Positions 21,998-33,089 of a stretch of DNA of 64,000 nucleotides are shown in pieces. Numbering within the stretch: position 1 is the first letter of the stretch; each line of letters opens with the position of its first letter. This DNA is from Desmodus rotundus (taxonomy: Eukaryota; Chordata; Mammalia; Chiroptera; Phyllostomidae), in NCBI RefSeq assembly GCF_022682495.2, contig NC_071389.1, positions 185,923,556 to 185,987,555 on the forward strand, given 5' to 3'. The position numbers and the translations under genes are program-made. The notes under the pieces were generated by a model, which was not told where the DNA came from, ran no database searches, and saw only the letters and a program-made list of their open reading frames with translations.

Positions 21998-24900
21998 TGG
22001 CAATGAATAACTACCTATCGATAATAACCTTAAACGTAAATGGATTAAATGCTCCAATCAAAAGACATAGAACAGCTGAATGGATAAGAAAACATGACCC
22101 ACACATATGCTGCCTACAAGAAACCCATCTCAGGACAAAAGACTTACACAGACTGAAAGTGAAGGGCTGGAAACAAATCTTCCAAGCAAACGGACAGGAA
22201 AAAAAAGCAGGGGTAGCAATACTCATATCTGACAAAATAGACTTCCAAAGAAGGGCCATAAAGAGAGACCCAGAAGGTCACTTCATAATACTCAAAGGAA
22301 GAATCCACCAAGAAGACATAAACATTGTAAATATATATGCACCCAACATAGGAGCACCCAAATACATAAAGAAAATCTTGGAGGATTTCAAGAAAGATAT
22401 TGACAGCAACACAATTATAGTAGGGGATTTTAACACCCCACTATCAAAAATGGACAGGTCTTCCAAACAAAAGATCAACAAAGATATTGTGTCACTTAAC
22501 AATACCTTAGAGGAAATGGACTTAACTGATATATACAGAGCTTTTCATCCCAAAGAAGCAAAATACACGTTCTTTTCAAGTGTCCATGGAACTTTTTCAA
22601 AGATAGACCACATGATAGGACACAAAGCAAGCCTCAACAAATTCAAGAAAATTGAAATCATATCAAGCATCTTCTCTGACCACAAGGGTCTGAAACTAGA
22701 AACCAACCCCAAGGGTAAAAACCCAAAACACTCAAAAGCATGGAGACTGAATAGCATGCTATTAAACAATGAATGGGTCAAGAATGAGATTAGGGAAGAA
22801 ATCAAAAAATTCCTGGAAACAAATGAAAACGAACTCACAACAACCCAAAACCTATGGGACACAGCAAAGGCAGTCCTGAGAGGGAAGTTCATAGCAATAC
22901 AGGCCTACCTTAAGAAGTTAGAAACAGTTCAAACAAACAACCTAACCCTACGCCTACAAGAACTGGAGGAACAACAACAAAGACAGCCCAGAGCAAGCAG
23001 AAGGAAGGAAATAACCAAGATCAGAGCAGAACTAAATGACATAGAGACTAAAAGCACAATTGTAAGGATCAATGAATCCAGGAGCTGGTTCTTTGAAAAG
23101 ATAAACAAAATCGACAAGCCTTTAAGTAGGCTCATCAAGAAAAAAAGAGAGAGGATCCAAATAAACAGAATTAGAAATGAAAGTGGAGAGATTACAACTG
23201 ATACCACAGAAATACAAAGGATCGTAAGAAATTACTATGAAGACCTGTATGCTAAGAAATTTGAAAACCTAGATGAAATGGACACATTTCTAGAAAAATA
23301 TAATCTTCCAAAACTGAATGAAGAAGAAGCAGAAAACCTGAACAGACCAATATCAGCAAAGGAAATTGAAGAAGTCATCAAGAAACTCCCATCACACAAA
23401 AGCCCTGGACCAGATGGTTTCACAGGAGATTTCTACAAAGCATTTAAGGAAGAACTAACCCCTATCCTTCACAGACTATTCGAAAAAATCCAAACTGATG
23501 GAAGACTCCCAAACTCTTTTTATGAAGCCAACATCATCCTAATCCCAAAACCAGATAAAGACACAACGAAGAAAGAAAACTTCAGGCCAATATCGCTGAT
23601 GAACATAGACGCTAAAATTCTCAACAAAATATTAGCAAACCACATCCAGCAATATATTAAAAAGATCATCCACCATGACCAAGTGGGATTCATCCCAGGG
23701 ATGCAAGGATGGTACAATATTCGCAAATCAATAAACATAATACATCACATCAACAACAGCAAAGACAAAAATCACATGATCATATCAATAGATGCGGAAA
23801 AAGCATTTGATAAGATACAGCACCCATTTCTGATAAAAACACTCAGCAAAGTGGGAATAAAGGGAGCAGTCCTCAACATAATTAAGGCCATATATGAGAG
23901 ACCTACAGCCAACATCACACTCAATGGACAAAAACTTAGAGCTTTCCCACTAAGATCAGGAACTAGACAAGGATGCCCTCTCTCACCACTCCTATTCAAC
24001 ATAGTATTGGAAGTCCTAGCCACAGCAATCAGACAAGAAAAAGCAATAAAAGGCATCCAAATTGGAAAGGAGGAAATGAAACTGTCACTGTTTGCAGACG
24101 ACATGATAGTGTACATGGAAAACCCTATAGACTCCACTCAAAAACTACTCGACCTAATAAATGAATTTGGCAAAACAGCTGGATACAGAGTCAATACCCA
24201 GAAATCAAAGGCATTCCTGTACACCAGCAACGAAACTGCAGAAACAGAAATCAGGAAAAAAATCCCATTCGATATAGCAACAAGAAAAATAAAGTACCTA
24301 GGAATAAACCTAACCAAGGAGGTAAAAGACCTGTACTCAGAAAACTACACAACACTGAAGAAAGAAATTAAGGAAGATACAAACAAATGGAAGCATGTAC
24401 CATGTTCATGGATTGGAAGAATCAACATTATCAAAATGGCCATACTACCCAAAGCAATTTATAGATTCAATGCAATCCCTATTAGAGTACCCATGACATA
24501 TTTCACAGATATAGAACAAACATTGCAGAAATTCATATGGAACCATAAACGACCTCGAATAGCTGCAGCAATTTTGAGAAAGAAAAACAAAGCAGGAGGG
24601 ATCACAATACCTGATATCAAACTGTATTACAAGGCCACTGTAATCAAAACAGCCTGGTACTGGCATAAAAACAGGCACATAGACCAATGGAACAGAATAG
24701 AGAGCCCAGAAATAAACTCAAGTCTATACGATCAATTAATATTTGACAAAGGAGGCAGGAGCATAAAATGGAGCAAAAACAGCCTCTTCAACAGATGGTG
24801 TTGGGAGATCTGGACAGCTACGTGCAAAAAAATGAAACTCGATCACCAACTTACGCCATACACGAAAATAAACTCAAGATGGATAAAAGACTTAAATATA

Positions 24901-25818
24901 AGCCGTAACACCATAAAAGTCCTTGAGGAAAACATTGGCAGGAAAATCTCAGACATTCCACGCAGCAACATCCTCACAGACACATCCCCTAAAGCAAGGG
25001 ACATAAAGGAAAGAATAAACAAATGGGACCTCATCAGAATAAAAAGCTTCTGCATGGCTAAAGAAAACAGCACCAAATTACAAAGAGTACCAACAGTATG
25101 GGAAAACATATTTGCCAACGATACCTCAGACAAGGGCCTGATCTCCAAAATATATAAAGAACTCACTCGACTCCACTCCAGGAAGACAAACAACCCAATG
25201 AAAAAATGGGCAAAGGACTTGAACAGACACTTCTCCAAGGAAGACATACAGAGGGCCCAGAGACATATGAAAAGATGCTCAGCATCACTAGCCATCAGAG
25301 AGATGCAAATTAAAACCACAATGAGGTATCATCTCACACCAGTCAGAATGGCCAACATAAACAAATCCACAAACAAATGTTGGAGAGGATGCGGAGAAAA
25401 GGGAACCCTTGTGCACTGTTGGTGGGAATGCAGACTGGTGAGGCCACTGTGGAAAACAATATGGAATTTCCTCAGAAAACTAAAAATGGAACTGCCCTTT
25501 GACCCAGTAATTCCGCTGCTGGGATTATACCCTAAGAACACTGAAACACCAATCCAAAAGAATCTGTGCACCCCAATGTTCATAGCAGCACAATTTACAA
25601 TAGCCAAGTACTGGAAGCAACCGAAGTGCCCATCAGCAAACGAGTGGATCCAAAAACTATGGTATATTTACACAATGGAATTCTACGCAGCAGAGAGAAA
25701 GAAGGAGCTTGTACCCTTTGCAACAGCATGGATGAAACTGGAGAGCATTATGCTAAGTGAAATAAGCCAGGAAGTGAGGGACAAGTACCATATGATCTCA
25801 CCTTTAACTGGAACATAA
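21997..25818 (+). CDS. LINE-1 ORF2 protein (endonuclease/reverse transcriptase)
   Basis: A 1273-residue enzyme that nicks the target DNA and copies L1 RNA into the nick. The apurinic-type endonuclease domain (about 1-235) keeps the expected residues: Asn15 in LNVNGLN, Glu42 in QETH, Tyr114 in NIYAPN, Asp144 and Asn146 in GDFN, Asp204 in KIDH, and Asp228/His229 in SDH. The reverse transcriptase domain (about 500-780) has Asp599 in SIDAEKAFD and FADD at 699-702. A C-terminal zinc knuckle CX3CX7HX4C uses Cys1128, Cys1132, His1140 and Cys1145. Length matches the human protein (1275). Two in-frame ATGs stand at 21997 and 22003; the first overlaps the upstream third-frame stop. Many antisense frames in this region are shadows. 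No stop or frameshift is seen, so the enzyme should be functional. Confidence 0.97.
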   Translation: MAMNNYLSIITLNVNGLNAPIKRHRTAEWIRKHDPHICCLQETHLRTKDLHRLKVKGWKQIFQANGQEKKAGVAILISDKIDFQRRAIKRDPEGHFIILKGRIHQEDINIVNIYAPNIGAPKYIKKILEDFKKDIDSNTIIVGDFNTPLSKMDRSSKQKINKDIVSLNNTLEEMDLTDIYRAFHPKEAKYTFFSSVHGTFSKIDHMIGHKASLNKFKKIEIISSIFSDHKGLKLETNPKGKNPKHSKAWRLNSMLLNNEWVKNEIREEIKKFLETNENELTTTQNLWDTAKAVLRGKFIAIQAYLKKLETVQTNNLTLRLQELEEQQQRQPRASRRKEITKIRAELNDIETKSTIVRINESRSWFFEKINKIDKPLSRLIKKKRERIQINRIRNESGEITTDTTEIQRIVRNYYEDLYAKKFENLDEMDTFLEKYNLPKLNEEEAENLNRPISAKEIEEVIKKLPSHKSPGPDGFTGDFYKAFKEELTPILHRLFEKIQTDGRLPNSFYEANIILIPKPDKDTTKKENFRPISLMNIDAKILNKILANHIQQYIKKIIHHDQVGFIPGMQGWYNIRKSINIIHHINNSKDKNHMIISIDAEKAFDKIQHPFLIKTLSKVGIKGAVLNIIKAIYERPTANITLNGQKLRAFPLRSGTRQGCPLSPLLFNIVLEVLATAIRQEKAIKGIQIGKEEMKLSLFADDMIVYMENPIDSTQKLLDLINEFGKTAGYRVNTQKSKAFLYTSNETAETEIRKKIPFDIATRKIKYLGINLTKEVKDLYSENYTTLKKEIKEDTNKWKHVPCSWIGRINIIKMAILPKAIYRFNAIPIRVPMTYFTDIEQTLQKFIWNHKRPRIAAAILRKKNKAGGITIPDIKLYYKATVIKTAWYWHKNRHIDQWNRIESPEINSSLYDQLIFDKGGRSIKWSKNSLFNRWCWEIWTATCKKMKLDHQLTPYTKINSRWIKDLNISRNTIKVLEENIGRKISDIPRSNILTDTSPKARDIKERINKWDLIRIKSFCMAKENSTKLQRVPTVWENIFANDTSDKGLISKIYKELTRLHSRKTNNPMKKWAKDLNRHFSKEDIQRAQRHMKRCSASLAIREMQIKTTMRYHLTPVRMANINKSTNKCWRGCGEKGTLVHCWWECRLVRPLWKTIWNFLRKLKMELPFDPVIPLLGLYPKNTETPIQKNLCTPMFIAAQFTIAKYWKQPKCPSANEWIQKLWYIYTMEFYAAERKKELVPFATAWMKLESIMLSEISQEVRDKYHMISPLTGT

Positions 25819-26063
25819 GCAATAGAAGAAAAAAGCAAACAAAATATAACCAGAGACATTGAAGTTAAGAACAATCTAACAATAGCCAGGGCGGGGGTGG
25901 GGGGTGGGGGCGGGGATAGTGGGAAGAGGGTATTACAGGAACTACTATAAAGGACACATGGACAAAACCAAGGGGGAGGGTGGAGAGGGGGGAGGGAGGT
26001 GGGTTCACCTGGGGTGGGGTAGAGGGATGGGGAGAAAAGGCATACAACTGTAATTGCATAACA

Positions 26064-26104
<41 letters not shown>
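25819..26104 (+). terminator. L1 3'UTR, polyadenylation signal and poly(A)
   Basis: About 245 nt of 3'UTR holds two G-rich blocks: 25889-25915 (five runs of at least three G with one-base loops) and 25972-26003. It ends with TGTAATTGCATAACAATAAA; the AATAAA at 26063-26068 is followed by A's to 26104. The last four A's also belong to the target duplication. Confidence 0.9.
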
Positions 26105-26105
<1 letters not shown>

Positions 26106-26116
26106 ACCTAGTGAAG
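26101..26116. repeat. L1 target-site duplication, right copy
   Basis: AAAACACCTAGTGAAG, identical to 19355-19370. Confidence 0.95.
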
Positions 26117-26129
26117 TTTTGCTTGGGTT

Positions 26130-26730
26130 CAGATGCCTATTAATCCATTTGAAAAACATCTTGTGTTAGACACTGTGCTAGGCATTAGGGTACAAAAACA
26201 ACGTCCGAAACTCTTAATTAACAAGAAAGAAACCAATAACTATCATGCAATGTGATAAGGGCTGTGTGCTAGAATATTTGGAATAGAATACTTTGAAAGT
26301 CTAGAGGAAAGAGAGGGTATTGTAGCAAGGCCCAGGAAATGCTTCCATAGGAATTAAAATAGAGAAAGGGGGAAAGGTATTTCAGATGAGGGGCGTAGCA
26401 TGAGCCAACGCCTAGAGAACTGAAAGGGTTGGCACTTTAAGAGTATCCCGTGGGAGGCATGCAAGAAGTCTGGGCTGAGTGTTTGGGAGTTTTCCTATAG
26501 GTAGTGGGGAACCTGGAAAGAGATGTTGTATTTGACTTTCCTGTGGAAGGCTCATCAAGTGAAGATGTCAGAAGGCAGTTAAGAGTCTTAACTCAGACTG
26601 TTTGGAACTCGCGAAGGAGGCTGGGTTGGTAATATCCCCAGAGGGGAGAGTTTAGTTGGAAGTGAAGAGGGGCCATGACAAGGCATTAGAGAAAAGTACT
26701 ATTTATGCGTGGGTTGAAGAAAGGATTAGC
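26130..26730 (-). repeat. L2 relic (-)
   Basis: Antisense L2 pattern: GTTAGACACTGTGCTAGGCA, then GTGATAAGGGCTGTGTGC, GATGAGGGGCGTAGCATGAG and the following AG-rich part. Boundaries are approximate. Confidence 0.5.
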
Positions 26731-26814
26731 CAAAGAAGCCACGCTTTGCCTTGTGTTTGGAACAGGTCTTCTAGCTACTTTTTTTTTTAAGTAGAAAATA
26801 ATAACAATAATAAG

Positions 26815-27000
26815 AATAATGAGGATAATGATAGTCATTGCTAATATTTATTGAGCCCTTCCTCCGTACCAGGCACTTTCCTAAGAATTTCATTTAATCC
26901 TCCTAACAACCCTGTGAGACAAGTAATATTGTCGTCATCCCCATAAGGCTGTGGGACTAAGGAGCACGGGGCAAGTCTGTCGGGCAGTGCGAAGTGAGGA
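26815..27000 (-). repeat. MIR relic (-)
   Basis: Reads GCTAATATTTATTGAGCCCT, ACCAGGCACTTTCCTAAG, TTAATCCTCCTAACAACCCT and CCCATAAGGCTGTGGGACTA, the reversed MIR order. Confidence 0.7.
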
Positions 27001-28331
27001 TTGAAAAGCAGGTAGTTAGATATAGTAGGTGCAAGAGGAGGGAGGTTAAAACTAAGTTCCAAGTCCAGCTTTGAGGGATGGAAAACTGAGGACACCACCG
27101 AGGAGGTATCTGGGAAGATAAGCCAATTTCATTATTAGTTGGAAGATTATTATTCAGAGCTGATTCTCCCAGAATTACATACTGTATTGTACAGATTCCG
27201 AGATGTGCTTCTGGAACTGCCTGGGGCCAGGGTGCGCCCTGTTCTCGCTGCTGGCCTGACCGCAGTTGTGATGTCATTGCTTTGACTGCGCGGTTTGTAC
27301 TGGACGGACGGGCCTTGCAGAATGGGGGTCAGCGGCTCACAGGGAAATCTCAGGGAGGACATGGGGTCCCTTTCAATGGCACCGAGGGCGATTTTGTGTG
27401 GAAAGCAGAGACTGGGAGCACCTAGTCAAAATTGATTTGGAGATCAAATTGCAAATGAAGAAAGTTTAGGGATACCTTAACCAATTTGTGTCTTTTTAAT
27501 GTAAATACAAGAATGATGAATGATGTATAAGAGTATCCAATCTAAGTAAGTTTGCAAGAGCCTTTCAATAAAGAGAAAATAAAAAGTGTAAGCGACCAGA
27601 AAGCCTCATTTTATAGTTTGGATGGCAGGTGTTTGTATTCGCAGTGCATGCAGTGGGCATCTGACGATCTGTGATGTCTTCTAGCCGATGAAATGAGGTG
27701 AAATATTCAGGACACACTGCTTGTGAGAAATTTGCTTGCTGGAGATGTAAGACACATGAGCATTTTAAAGACTTATTTTAGGCAGAACTTTGTTTCCTTT
27801 GTGTAGGCTGAATGGACTTAGATGCTGCCAACTGGTTAATTTAGGGAGGCAAAAACACCCCCAAACCACAAGAATTCTGTGCCTGTGGGCTCAGACTCTA
27901 AGACTAATGTGTTATTGTAACACGTGCACCAGTCTGTGATGTGGGTTGGCTCCACTGAGGTCCGAGTGAGTAACACCTCGCACGTAACTGAGCTGCTCTT
28001 ACAGATCCCACCGTACTTTCCTATAGTAGTTTTGCTGGTTTTCAGTTTTCTTAGTCAGGTGCTACTGAAGGTGTGGTGTCTCTCCCTCTCCCCCCACCTG
28101 CTATATGTATGTGAGCAGTACATATGATTAGTCTATGTTTTTCTGTTTGCTTTTTGGGGGAGATATAGATTAACTGGAAGTCGGATGGTTGAGCATCTTC
28201 TATGACATTTTTTGTCCACGTGTTTTAAGGAAGGTACTCGGCCTCCTTGTGGGTGTCAGATCTTCCCGAATGCCAAGTCATCCAGATTAGTGGGCCCAAC
28301 ACCAGCGTATATCTCAGCCGGACATCCTGTG
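27001..28331. other. No gene recognised
   Basis: No exon or firm repeat. Two overlapping minus-strand frames at 26957-27277 and 27150-27362 have no domain I can identify. Confidence 0.35.
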
Positions 28332-28538
28332 TGGGGTGTCCGACCTGTTCGCATCTCTGGGCCGCACTGGAAGAGGAAGAGTGGTCTTGGGCCACACACT
28401 AAATACACAGACACTAACGAAAACTGATGAGAGGAAAAAAAGCTTTTAAGTAAATTTAGGATTTTGTGTTGGGCCGTATTCATAGCCATCCTGGGCCACC
28501 TGTGGCCTGTGGGTCGCAGGTCTCGGACAAATGCTAAT
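28332..28538. mobile_element. hAT-type DNA element (old)
   Basis: One side reads GGGGTGTCCGACCTGTTCGC and GGCCGCACTGGAAGAGGAAG; the other reads TGGGCCGTATTCATAGCC and GGCCTGTGGGTCGCAGG, ending near GGACAAATGC. The paired GGGCC-rich ends are like those of hAT elements I recall from mammals. No clean 8-bp duplication remains. Confidence 0.55.
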
Positions 28539-28900
28539 ACTGCAATGTCCACCGCCCACCCAAAGCCAAGGACATAACATTCTTTATTTATTTGCTGGCT
28601 CTGACTGATTTTTTGTTTATTTGTTTTTGCAGCCTCACCTTTTTGTCATCTTTGGCATTTTTCACAGGCTCCAGCTCATTCCTGGCATTAGTTAAACTTT
28701 CTTGACATTCTTCTTATAGGTCAGAACTGCTTATCTGATTTTTTCTTTGTTATATGTTTCCCCTCCCATCTTTTTAGGGGTTGTTTTAAAACCTGAAACC
28801 CCCAAAATGTTCCCTTTGTAGGCACATATTATTTTCTCTAGAAGCCCGATATTTTGCCTTTTCTTTAGAGCTGTTTGTGTGTGAGTACTGAAATGTCATT

Positions 28901-29086
28901 CTTTAGAGCAGCGGTCCCCAACCTTTTTGGCACCAGGGACCAGTTTTCTGGAAGACATTTTTCCACAGACTGGGGTAGGGATCATGGTTTCAGGATGATT
29001 CAAGTGCATTACATTCTAGCTCACATCCTAACAGGCCTGGGCCAGTACTGGTCTGTGGCCCAGAGGTTGGGGCCCCTGCTTTAGAG
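28901..29086. mobile_element. MER1-like hAT-Charlie element with perfect TSD
   Basis: The element is 28909-29078 (170 bp). It begins CAGCGGTCCCCAACCTTTTT and ends GGTTGGGGCCCCTG, with inverted terminal repeats. It is flanked by the perfect 8-bp duplication CTTTAGAG at 28901-28908 and 29079-29086. The middle of the longer MER1 consensus is missing. Confidence 0.88.
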
Positions 29087-29289
29087 TCTCTATTGCAGGT
29101 AGGTTTCTATTTAGAACTTCTGAGCATACCGTCATGACATTTTACTTCCAAGTTTAATAAACACATTTATTAAAATCCTAAGTTCACATCTTAACCCAGC
29201 CTTTCTCTTCTTTCATGGACTGGCTGGAAAATGACATAGTTTCTTTCTCCCAAAGTATCTGTCGCACCAGCCTCACCAGCCAGTGGTTC

Positions 29290-29475
29290 CTTGTTATTTG
29301 AATCATGACAGAGGAGATTGTGCTCAACAGCATGGACAAGTCCAGGTTCAAATCCACCTCCATCCTTTACTGTCTGGGTGACTCTAGGCAAACTGTAAAG
29401 AAGACTGTCATAATGTACCCCAAGTGCTTAGGACAGTGCTTGGTATATTATCGGCCCTTAATAATTGTAAGTGGC
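29290..29475 (+). repeat. MIR relic (+)
   Basis: The CCAGGTTCAAATCCACCTCC block, then GTGACTCTAGGCAAACTG and AGGACAGTGCTTGGTATATT, in MIR order. Confidence 0.65.
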
Positions 29476-29490
29476 CACCACTTCCTCTAC

Positions 29491-29531
29491 CATCATCATC
29501 ACCACCATCATCATCATCACCATCATCATCA
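29491..29531. repeat. (CAT)n microsatellite
   Basis: Imperfect CAT/CAC trinucleotide array. It gives a poly-histidine frame that is not a gene. Confidence 0.9.
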
Positions 29532-29536
29532 GTCTT

Positions 29537-30235
29537 GATTCGGAGAGAAGAAATTATTGTCAAGGCAAGTCAAGAATGAGCGGGTTCTCAGAGTGTCTGG
29601 ATGGCTGACATTCTCTATCACTGTGATCTGGTAACTCTGTAAAAATGTTTCTAGTCTATATTTAAGGAAATATCCTTCACACCATTTGTTCCCGAAAACT
29701 CCAGTGTCTTTTGACAGAGCAGTTTAACTCTCCCCAACTTCTGGCTCCAAGCTCCAAGTATGTATCCAAACCCTCATCAAGGTGTTCACTAGAACAAAGA
29801 ACCTTGTCAGAATAAAAAATAAAAGTACCCTGTAATTTAGCAGGCTGGCGGACCATTAGATGACGAAAGAAAATTCTGTTATTGTTAGAAATGACTTCTA
29901 TCCCTCCCATACATACAAAATCCCTTTTAACTTGGTTAGAACTTTGACCGAGGAGAGAGAAAGGGTTTAATCAGTCATTGCGGAGTAAGGGATTATGCCG
30001 TGCTGACACAGTGGCATGCAATAACCCGAGTGTGATTGTGGGGTCTGGACTCCAACCTGAGCTATGTAATGAGCGGTTCATATCGAAAAACGGGCCGTAA
30101 GGAAAGAATGTCGGAGTTACTAGAGACTTCTCTTCGGGCAGAGGTTAAGGTAAAAAAGTGATCACTTTTTTTACTGATCACTTTGTTTCCATTGCTTTCA
30201 CTTAAAGTCAAAGGCAAGGCAAGGCACATTGACGA
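29537..30235. other. No gene; holds a 20-bp palindrome
   Basis: No coding or firm repeat signal. A perfect palindrome AAAAAAGTGATCACTTTTTT lies at 30152-30171, followed by another TGATCACTTT at 30175-30184. Confidence 0.4.
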
Positions 30236-30625
30236 TGTCTATAGCACATCCATTCATTCATTTATTCAGCATTAATTCAATGTGTGTCCACCGTGTGTCA
30301 GATACTGCTTGGACATTAGAGTTACAGAGGCAAATGAGATAAGCAAGGTGCCCGCCTTCATGGACTTTACATTTCAGGGAGGGAATTTCATGTTAAACAA
30401 GGGAATAAATCAGAAAGATGATTTCAGCTAGGGCTAAGGGCTATGAAGGGAACAAAACAGGGTGAAGGAATGGGGTAGTGCCATGAGGGAAGAAGTGAGA
30501 TACTTAGGACACAGAAGAGAATGATGAAAAGTTGCAGATCTGAGGGAATCTGCTTTACATGTTATCCTGTATGGATTAGGAAGCCATTTATGGGCTTTAA
30601 GGAGGAGAGCGACAGGCTCTGAATG
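30236..30625 (-). repeat. L2 relic (-)
   Basis: Begins CATTCATTCATTTATTCAGC and continues GTGTGTCAGATACTGCTTGG, GGACTTTACATTTCAGGGAG, GGGCTATGAAGGGAAC and GGAAGCCATTTATGGGCTTT, the antisense L2 order. Confidence 0.7.
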
Positions 30626-31425
30626 TCATTGCCCACCAGTTCCTCTGTAGTTGTCCATCACGTCAGATCCTCCTGGGAGATTAAGGGGCCCGAGAGAAGA
30701 TGATGACCATGATCACAATGGCCAGCTGGAAGTCATTGTGCCCTAATAAAAGCGGTTTTGGTGGGATTTGGAGGTAGGAGAGAGTGGGAGGGACTGAAGA
30801 GGGGATGGAAGGTGACAAGACAGATGGGGCAGGTGAGTGCACACTGTGCTTTTAAGAAGCTGTGAAGACACCAGAGGGATGAGGAAGACCTGGAGAGGGA
30901 TGTGAGTTTAGGGGAATATTAGAAACTCTCGGAGTGGCGCCTGAAAGAGGGTAGGTGGTCTGGGCAGAGGACTGGGTGGCATATAGTAGTTACTCTGGGG
31001 CTTGCAGAATAGAAGTGGCTTGCGGTCAAGGTCTGTGTCCCCTTTTCAGCTTAAGATCAATCTCTTTCTCCTGCATTTGTCTCCCATGTGGGCATGTTGT
31101 TCGAGCATCCATCCATGGCTGAAACTAACCTCTCCCTGCACATTTTGGTAACGCAAGCCACTAAACTTGCCTACTTTTTAAAAGTGGCTTAAGATACTTG
31201 CTATAGAATTTTTTAGTTGTTTATATGATACACATATATACATATGTTATGCATAGCTCTATGATTATATACTGTATTGTCTATATGATAAAGTTTCAAA
31301 GAATTGAAAAAAGAATGTACTTTGTAGCTCATTCTGATAACCACCCAGATTAAATAAATAGGGGAATTGAAAAAATGGAAGAAGGTATTATGTTTTATTA
31401 TAGAGTTGATTTTAGATAGCATGTA
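30626..31425. other. No gene recognised
   Basis: AG-rich in the left half (may extend the L2 relic), AT-rich in the right half, with no coding evidence. Confidence 0.35.
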
Positions 31426-32089
31426 CAAGGTCTATCCAGAAGGTATCCAGCCATGTAGTATGAAAAGTAGAGATATTTATTGAAGAAGATAGAAGACATA
31501 AGAAACATTGTACATAGGACAATGACGCCTCAGTCCCCTTCCAAGTAGGCACCGTGGGACCTCACACAGTTCTCCCAATCACCATCAGCTGCCCCATCAT
31601 ATTTTCCTGAATCTCACTGATGGTTTGCAGTCTCTTCCTTTTCAAAGGTAATTTTAGTTTTGAAGAAAGCCAGAAGTCACAGGGCACCACATCTGGGCTG
31701 TAGTAGGGCTGAGTCACCTGGGTGATCTGATGTTTCACCAAAACTCTCTGCACAAGACAGGATGCTTGAGCAGGCGTGTTGTCGTGATGAGGCTGCCAAC
31801 CACCAGTTGCCCATAACTGTGGTCTTCTGAATGATCTGAATAGTTTCTGTGGAGGAATGTTCAAGCTTAATACAAAATTTGATGCAGATTTGTTGTTCTA
31901 CTCGCTCTGTAATTTTGAATGTGACGGCCACATAGTCCACATGCTCACTCAATGCCTAATACAGTGAAATCGTCATTGTTCACACATGTGCGTTCCAGTC
32001 CACTCTCCTTGGCTGCCAGGTTACATCAATGCTGCACAAACTGTTCTTGTTATATTAACAATGGCTGGACTTTTTCTGGACAGACCTTG
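31426..32089 (-). mobile_element. Mariner deletion derivative, copy 2
   Basis: Same family as 5674-6353 but inverted. Ends CAAGGTCTATCCAGAAGGTA and, read inward from the right, CAAGGTCTGTCCAGAAAAAG, between TA at 31424-31425 and 32090-32091. On the minus strand it keeps TERVEQQICIKFCIKLEH joined directly to a GNWWLAAS/HHDNTPAQASCLVQR region and then YSPDVVPCDFWLSSKLKLPL, the third-aspartate block of mariner transposases (mariner D34D). Frames are shifted. The internal deletion is the same as in copy 1, so both derive from one non-autonomous parent. Confidence 0.88.
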
Positions 32090-32235
32090 TATGGCATTCA
32101 TTTTACCATTTCAGTGTAAATCAACAGATATTTAGAACTGGAGATGAAGTCAGAGGTCATCTGTTTGAAACTCTTCATTAACCTGGATGACATGTGAAAG
32201 GAAGGCACCTAGGACTGGCTTCTAACTTAGGACTA

Positions 32236-32462
32236 GGGCTTTGGGATCACATTCAGACATGCGTTTGAATCCTGGCACTGCCACTCAGAAGCCCTGAGAC
32301 TATACAAATTATGTGACTGTTTTATGTTTGTTTCCTACTATTTAAACTGAAATAACAATACATTGATCTCATAGTTATTGTGAGGCATAGATGAGATTGC
32401 AAATTAATTAGCAAGGCATCTGGTACTTGGAAAACCCTTGGTAAGTGTTAGCTCTACAGAAT
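32236..32462 (+). repeat. MIR relic (+)
   Basis: GACATGCGTTTGAATCCTGG, CACTGCCACTCAGAAG and TCATAGTTATTGTGAGGCAT in MIR order. Confidence 0.7.
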
Positions 32463-33089
32463 CTCAAGACCTTGAATGAATTAATACTCTACTGAAAAAA
32501 TGAAGATCTCCATCATAAATAAAGATCATACTTTTCTCTCATCATATTAGTTCTGAAGCAAACTAAAAATGTGATTTTTCAATTGAAATGATTATTTAGA
32601 TCATTGCAGATTCACACAAAGCTATAAGAAATAGTGCAAAGAAACGCTTGTGGAGTTCACCCAGTTTCCCCAAACGTAACAATTTAAAAAAGTATAATAG
32701 CACTCAATAATTTGATGTTATGAGCAGAAAAAATTTTTATTGATCCTAATATCTATTAAAACACCAGAAGTTATTCTTTAGACCATATTCTTTCAGTGGA
32801 AAACAAAAATTACAAAGCTTTTGAATAGCATCATAACTCAAACAGAAGTATGGATAGCATACATTTTGATTCTCTTTAAAAATTATTATTAATTCTATAA
32901 TTTGGAGCTAAAACCATACCTTGATTTGAGTATTTGTTGGAACCATTAAGCTAATGGATCCAGTGCAGCAGACTTCTGACTTTGCTCTGATTTGGTGACT
33001 TTGGCTAAGGTACTTAACTTTTATGTTATAGAGCTAATTGGAAATTGAGAAAAAAACACCCATCTCTGCCTAATTAATGGGACTGTTCT
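32463..33089. other. No gene recognised
   Basis: AT-rich, no support for an exon or named repeat. Confidence 0.35.

Larger units (their letters stand above)
19371..26100 (+). mobile_element. Full-length, apparently intact LINE-1
   Basis: A 6.7-kb non-LTR retrotransposon with every part in place: 5'UTR 19371-21017, ORF1 21018-21950, 46-nt spacer, ORF2 21997-25818, 3'UTR from 25819, AATAAA at 26063-26068 and poly(A) to about 26104. The perfect 16-bp target duplication, the two uninterrupted ORFs, the long pure poly(A) and the many undecayed CpGs in the 5'UTR all point to a recent insertion. It inserts by target-primed reverse transcription. It is similar in layout to primate and rodent L1 but its 5'UTR is unrelated to those by inspection. 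Activity is likely but not shown. Confidence 0.97.

Noticed and set aside
22011..25607. Many antisense frames inside ORF2, up to 158 codons
   Set aside because: Shadows of the A-rich ORF2, hydrophobic by composition, with no domains.
29305..29538. Frame ending in a poly-histidine stretch
   Set aside because: It is the (CAT)n microsatellite read in one frame after a MIR relic.
5672..31425. Shared GCATGTA left flank of the two related mariner copies as an extended target or part of the element
   Set aside because: The copies are in opposite orientation, so the shared bases flank different ends, and in copy 1 they belong to the host L1M relic. Coincidence is the simpler view.
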